DNA of 64,000 bases. Origin: Boswellia sacra. Taxonomy: Eukaryota > Streptophyta > Magnoliopsida > Sapindales > Burseraceae. The translations under genes were made by a program, and so were the position numbers. Position 1 is the first letter of the stretch; every line of letters begins with the position of its first letter. The stretch lies in NCBI GenBank assembly GCA_013180625.2, contig SNVD02006237.1, positions 182,352 to 246,351 on the forward strand, in the 5' to 3' direction. The notes under the pieces were generated by a model. That model was not told the DNA's origin. It saw only the letters and a program-made list of their open reading frames with translations, and searched no databases. Below, piece after piece: positions 57,766 through 64,000 of this stretch.

Positions 57766-58224
57766 TATTTGAGTGGGACAAGCGAGGGCAATTTAGTCAT
57801 TACATACAAGATTCATTACATTTGACAAATCCCACAAAAGATTTCACTAACGGTTTACTTTCATTGGAGGTGTCAGTGTTACTTTCGAAACAACAGAGGT
57901 GTTAGTGTTACCATCGATATCTAGGGGGGGGTGAGAGGAACTCCCCTTTGTTAACTATAGAAAAGTTCGTTCATCTATGTGATTTATTAATCTCATGTTC
58001 ACGTGCTTGCAATAAATCAAATTTTCTCTTTTAATACATTTTAAACTTATTAACACCTTAAAGATAATATCATTTTTATAGAAAGTTATATTCAAAACTT
58101 ACGATTTTTTCCGTTGGCGTAATGATTTTTGGGTTGTGTTCGTTTTTGAATTATGTGTTTTTGTTTCTAAAATGATTTGGAAAATAAATTTCCGTAATTG
58201 AGAAAAAATAGTTTAACTGAAGGA

Positions 58225-58410
58225 TATGCGTTTGAAAATAAATTCTGAAAATGAAATTTCAAAATAGTTTTAAGAATATATATTTGGAAATGAATCCTGG
58301 AGTTGAAATTTTGAAAACAAAAATAAGATAAGTGTTTGAAAATGAATCATTGACATCAAATTTTAAAAACAAAAACATGAAATGCGTTTGAAAATGATTC
58401 CAAAAAATAT
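58225..58410. repeat. Short tandem repeats with GTTTGAAAATGAATC
   Basis: Four imperfect units of about 55-60 bp, each with GCGTTTGAAAATAAATTC or a close variant followed by TGAAATTTTGAAAAC. Non-coding, inside the left end of the PIF/Harbinger element. Confidence 0.65.
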
Positions 58411-58505
58411 GTTCTTACAAATTATATAAATAAAGGATTATTAACATACATACAAGGCATAATACAGACACATGTACTTACATACATAACAAGCGCGCTT
58501 CACAA

Positions 58506-58506
<1 letters not shown>

Positions 58507-58549
<43 letters not shown>

Positions 58550-58550
58550 C
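58507..58550. repeat. (CA)n microsatellite
   Basis: About 20 uninterrupted CA units, continued by AACATAG. Confidence 0.95.
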
Positions 58551-58864
58551 ATAGTATCATTTATAATTCTTTCTTTACATAATCGAACACAATGCAATAT
58601 AAACGAATATATAATTACAAACATCTATCTCCCAAGTTGAATATAATCCTGCCACATCCTTATAGCTATGTTGTCCTTATATTATTTCCATGCTTCCGTT
58701 CGTCCAACAGACATGTTCAATTGAACTATGGGCATAGCTCCATGTTGCTCTTCCACAACTTCAACGTCATCTACCTCATATCTCCTAAACAATCTATCAG
58801 ACCTATTGTTAAATCGAATGAAATTATGTAATGTACAACATGCCATAAGACTAAGATGTTGGGA

Positions 58865-60002
58865 TTAGAGACTGAAATTAGGCATTGACTTAAGAATTGG
58901 AAATCTTTTCTTCAACATTCCGAAACACCTTTCAATTATATTACGCAATGATGCATGTCTTCTATTAAATAACTCTTTATGTCCAGTAGGTTGTCTCCCC
59001 TCCCCTCTAAATTCACTTGCATGGTATCGCTGCCTTCTATAAGGAGCAAGGAATCCTTCCATGTTACTATAGCCTGAATCAACCAAATAAAAATAACCTG
59101 TGTACTGTAATTAACATCACATATATAGCTTCATCAAAATTGAAAACATGTAATTTGTAAGTAATTTATACCTGAGTCTGGCATAGCAAAATCACTATTC
59201 TCATTGTAAACTGCATCTTGTAAGACCCGTGAATCGTTTGCACTACCTTCCCATCCCGTTAGCACATAAGTAAATAACATATCGAATGAGCAAGCACATA
59301 TTATGTTTTAGGTCACGTGGCCGTGCCGATTATGATACGTTGTTTGCTTATGCGCCGGTACTGATGCTGCAATATGCGTGCCATCAAGCACTCCAATGCA
59401 TCCCTATATCAACTACTTCATAAGCATAGTTATATACGTACAAAAATGTAGGAAATCTGCAAATTCATACTTGAAAATAGGGGTAAAACTTGGGATTATG
59501 TTGTACTTCTGGAGGTGTTGCACCTAAAGTTCTTGCTTGCACAATTAGTGTCCCTAATCAAATTAATGCATCAAGTACTCGCTTAAATTGTCGGCTTACA
59601 GTATCGGTTGATCGATGAAACCGCTCGGCAACAACGTGATAATGAATACTTTGCGATACTATGTGCAAGAAAATCCCCACTGCCTCAAGTACGCTCACGT
59701 GGTCATGCTCATCCTGCTCAATCAAATTATCTTCAACTAACCTAATCACATAAGTTGTGAAAAATATTTGCATCAATTCTAAAGTGAGCATACATCCTAT
59801 TATCATTCCTCCTTAGCATATCCAATATCCATTCTAAGCGTGTTAGTAATGGAAGTTGACGTTGTGGAACTTCACATGGTAGGTGTTGAATTCGTTGTTG
59901 ACGTTGTTTCTGTTGATATTCATATGTTACAACTACAATTGAACACCAATCTATTATGTCTATAGAGTTGTCAGATTCATAATTTGAGTTGTCATTTGCC
60001 AT
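58865..60002 (-). pseudogene. PIF/Harbinger transposase (HARBI1-like nuclease)
   Basis: The minus-strand reading starts MANDNSNYESDNSIDIIDW at 60002 and runs through MLRRNDNRMYAHFRIDANIF. A frameshift near 59780 leads to DHVSVLEAVGIFLHIVSQ and ERFHRSTDTVSRQFKRVLDA. After a probable intron (about 59405-59470), CIGVLDGTHIAA and the DDE core follow with stops or shifts. A second intron has GT-AG at about 59173 and 59098. The final exon reads VDSGYSNMEGFLAPYRRQRY and LRNIIERCFGMLKKRFPILK. The family cuts and pastes with a TWA target and needs a Myb-like partner, which lies upstream on the same strand. Confidence 0.88.
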
Positions 60003-60796
60003 TGTATATAAACTATTGAAAAAGACGTCAGCTAAGGTGTTAATTTTCTATAATCTACTTAATAAAAATAATGATAGAACTCTCATATTGTCAAGGTCAA
60101 TACGATTAATTAACAGTTTATTGGATATAATTCAATTAGCTTGCTTGTTTTAACACCATATTTTCCTTATTGTGAATGTAAAATAATTATGTATTTCCAT
60201 ATTGTGAATAATAATAATGAATATATAAGTGTAGGATGAGCATGTAAGTGTAGGATGAGTATATGAGGAAAAGTTATGGCATTCAATATGTTCATACAAG
60301 TAAATGATAAAGTATATGACACAAATTTAGTTGTAAAACATTGAACTTGAGTACAATAACATTATTTAATACAAAATGCCCAACAGTATATAATAACAAA
60401 TACTCAATATACATATTTCCTCATAACGTAGTATGATACATGTGATTGTGGCAGAAAAAACTCACAAAATTATCACACAGTACATTTGCTATAATCCACC
60501 ATTACTATAAGTAATATAATAAGCTCAAATAATAACAATGATACGACTAATAATAAAAGTTCGAAGCTGAGGCATTATGGAACAGTCAAACACCAGGCAA
60601 TAGTATCATAAACATATAATGTCATCAAAATATCCATAAAAGATGACAAAGCAAGCTAGACATAAGATAACAGTAACAAAGAAGTTCGTGTATGAAGAAA
60701 CCATCCTGAAAAGAGTTACAAACCAAAAAGCAACTGAACAACCACCTAAAATATTGGAAATGAAACTAACAGACACATCACCTACAAGGTTGATAA
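60003..60796. other. Spacer between the two PIF/Harbinger genes
   Basis: AT-rich, with no transposon end or gene recognised. A 64-codon ORF at 60643-60837 on the plus strand overlaps the end of the minus-strand gene and is a shadow. Confidence 0.5.
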
Positions 60797-61178
60797 CTAC
60801 TCCTTCCTTCTCTCATCCGAGAGACCTAAGAAAATAGTCCTCCAATCAGGTTTTTCAGCTATAATGTTCAAAAATTTAATGAAGACATCTTTCTCAATGT
60901 CACCTAAATTCTCACAAATGTCAATACACTCTTGAATTTGATTCTTTTGTGGTGGTGATACCCCTGAAGGCCCACTCCTACTTCCTTGACTTATTTTTTG
61001 ACTCATAAGCTCACTGGCTACCTTGAGGAATTTGTCCATCTGACCATTGTTTTAGTATGAAGAATGATCAAAGTTCCTGTTAGCTGCCTTACGTCCCTTT
61101 TTTCTCCTAGTAGTCTCAGCAATGGGCGCTACAGCTGGGTTATCATCCTCACTTTTTTCTGTTAGCCCTAAGGCTACA
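60797..61178 (-). pseudogene. PIF/Harbinger second ORF (Myb/SANT-type partner), C-terminal part only
   Basis: Two minus-strand pieces, 61052-61178 with a basic TTRRKKGRKAANRNFDHSSY and 60797-61039 with MDKFLKVASELMSQKI and ENLGDIEKDVFIKFLNIIAE, fit the C-terminal region of plant Myb/SANT-like proteins found beside PIF transposases. A stop lies between them. The N-terminal DNA-binding part is cut off by the LTR at 61179 and should lie beyond the window. Confidence 0.6.
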
Positions 61179-62924
61179 TGATAATTTTGATGATAACAAT
61201 ACACATTGATTAATTGAGATTTACTAACATGTTTATTTATGTGCAAGAGTAAGATCATTGAAATAATTTTAAAATCAAGAAGAGGCTTATTAAAATGAAG
61301 TGTTGAAGCTAAGGAGAAGACTACATGTTAAAGGCACCAAAGTTTAAGAACAAGGATTGACTCAAGGAATATGACACATGAGCAATGTTCAATCAATTGG
61401 TCATATATATCTTTACAAATATCCAAATGACGTGATTCTTGAGCCTTTGGAAAGCTTACTCAATTTATAACATTTCATATGTTTTAATGAAATTCAAATT
61501 TCAAGTGCAAGGTTGTCCAAATCATCATGCAAGTTGAAAGACAAATGGAAGCAGCTGACATGAGCACCGAATACTCCTTTGGACATATCTTGAGCTAGAA
61601 AAATCACAATGACTTGATTCTTGCGGCATTGGAAAGATGACTTAATGAAGAACATTTCATATGTTTTGAAAAAATTCAAATTTCAAACAGAAGGCCGACA
61701 TAATTGACATGCAATTCGGTGGACTGACACAGAGAAGAAAAATCAACTCACATGAGCACCGAATGGTGTTTTGGCCATATCTTAAGATAGAGATATCTAA
61801 ATGCTTTGATTCTTAATGTTTTTGGAAAGCTTATTCAAATATTCAGATCTTTTATGTTTTGAAGAAATTCAAATTTCAAACGGAAGGCTGACAGAATTAT
61901 CATTCAATTTGGTGGACTGACACAAGAAAGAAAAATCGAGTCACATGAGCACCGAATGGTGTTTTGGCCATATCTTGAGCTACAGATATCCAAATAACTT
62001 GATTCTTGATGCGTTAGAAATCTTATTCAAACGTGAAAATCTTTTATGTTTTGCAGATTTTCAAATTTCAACGAAACATTGACAAAAATGGCAGACAATA
62101 TTACGGTTTTTATGATGGGCAGAAAATTTGGAGCTGGTGTCTTCACTTGATTAAGTTCATCTCATTTGCCTATAAAAGGAGCCATTCTCCCATGCATTCA
62201 ATAAGGCAAGAGAAGCATTCTATCAAGCAAAAAACAAGAGAAATATCAAGTTCTAGAGAGCTTTAATATTCTTTATCTACTCTTTGAAGAGAGTTGTACT
62301 TTTGTTGTAAAAATTTACTTTGTTCTTGTATTGTGGTGAGAGTGAGATCTTCTTGTAAAGGATAAAAGTTATCCGTGAGAGAACTCTTTCCTTGGTGAGG
62401 TTGTTCATCAAGAAGAACTCTTGGTGTTGTATTATCAAGAGTTGAAGGAAGTTGCCTTGGTGAGATTGTTCATCAAGAAGAACTCTTGGTGTGGTGTTAT
62501 CAAGAGTTGAAGAAAGTTGCCTTGGTGAGGTTGTTCATCAAGAAGAACTCTTGGTGTGGAGTTATCAAGAGTTGGAAGAAAAAGTCTTGGTGAGGTTGTT
62601 CATCAAGCAAGTTGTAAAGATTTCTACAACTTAGTGGAAAGCTTAGCTCGTGGAGCTAGGAGCCTGTGGACGTAGGCAAGGTTTGTCGAACCACGTAAAT
62701 TGAGTTTGCACTCTCCTATCCCTATCTCTTTATATTTACTTGCACTTGTGATTGTTCTTTATTGCTATTCTCTTGATTGCATTCTATTTTCATCTTCTTC
62801 ACATTTATTCTCAAAGAAAGAGTTAAATAATTTTGATCTTTCAAGAAAAGTTTTCTAAATCCGTTTTTATAAATAAAAGCCCAATTCACCCCCCATCTTG
62901 GGTTGCCATTACCCGGGTTCAACA
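61179..62924 (+). repeat. SIRE-like LTR with two kinds of internal tandem repeat
   Basis: 1746 bp. Four units of about 183-193 bp start near 61379, 61562, 61755 and 61948; the core is GAGCACCGAATGGTGTTTTG then GCCATATCTTGAGC. About 3.5 units of 64 bp start near 62391, 62455, 62519 and 62584 (CCTTGGTGAGGTTGTTCATC then AAGAAGAACTCTTGGTG). TATAAAAGGAGCC at 62171 is a good TATA box, followed by the expected transcript start. Confidence 0.88.
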
Positions 62925-62978
62925 AGTGTATCAGAGCAAGGTTGCTCAATTTTTTAAATCTTAATCGATTTTTGAGCT

Positions 62979-64000
62979 ATGACAACTTTTAATTCAACTT
63001 CATATGTTGAGGGACTTCTATCTCTAGACCTCCATTTTTTAATGAAAGTGATTACTCTTATTGGAAAACTAGAATGAGTATTTTCTTGAAATCTTTTGAT
63101 TATGATTTGTGGTCTATTGTTTTGGAAGGACCTTTTGTTCCTACCAAATTGAAAATGGGGAATGCATGCTTAAAGAATTAAAAGAGTCTACTGAAGACTG
63201 TAAAAGAAATTGCAGTTGAATTGCTAAAAGCTATAAGTGTTGTATTGTGTCTAGATAGAATGAGTTAATAGATTCTAATTGTTTACGGACACAAGAAAAG
63301 GCAACACTGACGTAATCATGAAGGAACTAGTCAAGTTAAAGAATCCAAAATAGTATGCTAGTTCATAGTTATGAGCTTTTTAAGATGAAATCGGATGAAT
63401 CAATTTCTGAAATATTTACTAGATTTACGGATATTATTAATAGTTTGAAATCTCTTGGTAAATCTTATTCTAATGTTGAAATGGTGAGAAAGATTATTAG
63501 GTGTCTACCAAAATCTTGGGAGCCAAAGGTGACGGCAATTCAAGAAGCAAAGGACCTCACCAAACTACCATTAGAAGAACTTATGGGTTCTCTCATGACT
63601 CATGAAATCACTTTGAAGGAGAATGAAGAAGATTTCAAGAAAAAGAAAAACATCGCTTTCAAATCTTCAACAAAAGAAGATGATGAGTCCGACGATGAAG
63701 GAGACGATGAAGATCTTGCATTCATCACAAGAAAGTTAAAAAGGATGATTAGAAGAAATCAAGGATTCAAGAAGAATTCTAGAAGGGAGTACAAAGGGCA
63801 AAGCTCAAAGCAAGATAAGAAAAATGATCAAGTCATTTGCTATGAGTGCAAGGAACCGGGACATGTAAAGATGGATTGTCCTTACTTCAAGAGTCAAAAC
63901 AAGAAATCCAAAGCAATGAAAGCCACAAATTGGGATGATAGTGAAGCTAGCTCTAACGAAGAAGAAGATTGCGAAGTGGCAAACATGTGCTTCATGGCTT
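62979..64000 (+). pseudogene. SIRE-like copia gag (continues past the window)
   Basis: The first part reads MTTFNSTSYVEGLLSL (62979) and soon meets stops. From ATG 63385 the frame is open to the end of the window: SDESISEIFTRFTDIINSLK, then RKIIRCLPKSWEPKVTAIQE and LEELMGSLMTHEITLKENEE. Next is an acidic stretch, then the zinc knuckle CYECKEPGHVKMDC (63840-63881), then an acidic tail. This is UBN2-type gag of the SIRE/Maximus group. The last two thirds look intact. The start is broken. Confidence 0.9.

Larger units (their letters stand above)
51723..57946 (+). mobile_element. Mutator-like element (MULE 2), 6.2 kb, complete ends
   Basis: Terminal inverted repeats of about 100-110 bp. On the left, TAGATGTCGAAAGCACC then CTGTTTCTAAAGTAACACTA. 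On the right, reversed, TAGATATCGATGGTAACAC then TTGTTTCGAAAGTAACACTG. The flanking 9-bp duplication is CTTGTTAAC on the left and TTTGTTAAC on the right (51714-51722 and 57947-57955), as expected for MULEs. Inside are a MuDR transposase relic (54515-56803), a nested giant inverted repeat (52027-53401), and a pair of about 440-510 bp direct repeats flanking the transposase. It lies 5' of pseudogene B. Confidence 0.85.
58130..61178 (-). mobile_element. PIF/Harbinger element, right part cut by a SIRE-like copia
   Basis: A HARBI1-like transposase and a second, Myb-accessory-type gene lie on the minus strand. GGGTTGTGTTCGTTTTTG near 58134 resembles a PIF/Harbinger terminal repeat. The other end is not in the window, because a copia LTR starts at 61179 inside the second gene. 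About 190 bp of TTTGAAAATGAAT repeats (58225-58410) and a (CA)n tract (58507-58550) lie inside the left end. Confidence 0.7.
61179..64000 (+). mobile_element. SIRE/Maximus-like copia, 5' part
   Basis: The LTR (61179-62924) starts TGATAATTTTGATGATAAC and ends GGGTTCAACA. A primer-binding site follows, TGTATCAGAGCAAGG (62927-62941), close to the usual initiator-Met type. The left flank CTACA (61174-61178) would be the target duplication; its partner is outside the window. Gag follows and runs off the end. Confidence 0.88.

Overview
The window looks like nuclear DNA of a eudicot plant, AT-rich and packed with transposable elements. Reasons: plant-type copia and gypsy retrotransposons (Ale-like, Tork-like and SIRE-like copia, a chromovirus remnant, an Athila-like element), MuDR and PIF/Harbinger transposases, and intron-bearing plant gene relics. 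I found no rRNA or tRNA gene, no CRISPR array and no intact single-copy host gene. The species cannot be fixed from the sequence alone.

Layout. 1-3800: AT-rich DNA with a small Mutator-like (MULE) derivative near 1531-2125. 4060-9254 (minus): FAD monooxygenase pseudogene A, split by a 3'-truncated copia at about 4565-8315. Its 5' side is split by a 3754-bp solo LTR (9283-13036) with a 5-bp target-site duplication (TSD). 13397-17480: decayed MULE with arrays of a near-palindrome built from TGCACGAC. 19729-20741: small transposon carrying a PEX7 fragment. 22573-26112: chromovirus (Ty3/gypsy) remnant. 26460-27316: AT-rich repeats and a foldback element. 27890-51510 (minus): FAD monooxygenase pseudogene B, a paralogue of A, blown up to about 23.6 kb. 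It holds a Tork-like copia (28312-35136, itself holding a solo LTR at 31564-32897) and an Ale-like copia (36099-51082). The Ale-like copia holds a hAT-type element (37571-38286) and an Athila-like element (41071-50263). 51723-57946: a 6.2-kb MULE with 9-bp TSD, carrying a 1375-bp giant inverted repeat (52027-53401). 58130-61178 (minus): PIF/Harbinger transposase and Myb-type gene. 61179-64000: SIRE-like copia LTR and gag, running off the window.

The most interesting object is the Athila-like element at 41071-50263. It is one insertion: the two 1.41-kb LTRs are flanked by AATAT on both sides and the interrupted copia RNase H reading resumes across it. It has a gag/protease region but no reverse transcriptase or integrase. 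In that place it carries a small zinc-finger ORF (45059-45613) resembling plant-virus nucleic-acid-binding proteins, a three-unit tandem array of CACGTG boxes and hairpins (45843-46045), and an intronless LOG gene (46235-46884) for cytokinin activation. The LOG copy keeps its catalytic motifs and is broken by only one missing base in an A-run. A retroelement carrying a hormone-activating enzyme behind its own tandem cis-array, beside a virus-like nucleic-acid-binding ORF, is the candidate new system here.

The two monooxygenase pseudogenes act as natural before/after controls. Each shows the empty site for the insertions in the other, and this fixes several transposon boundaries to the base.
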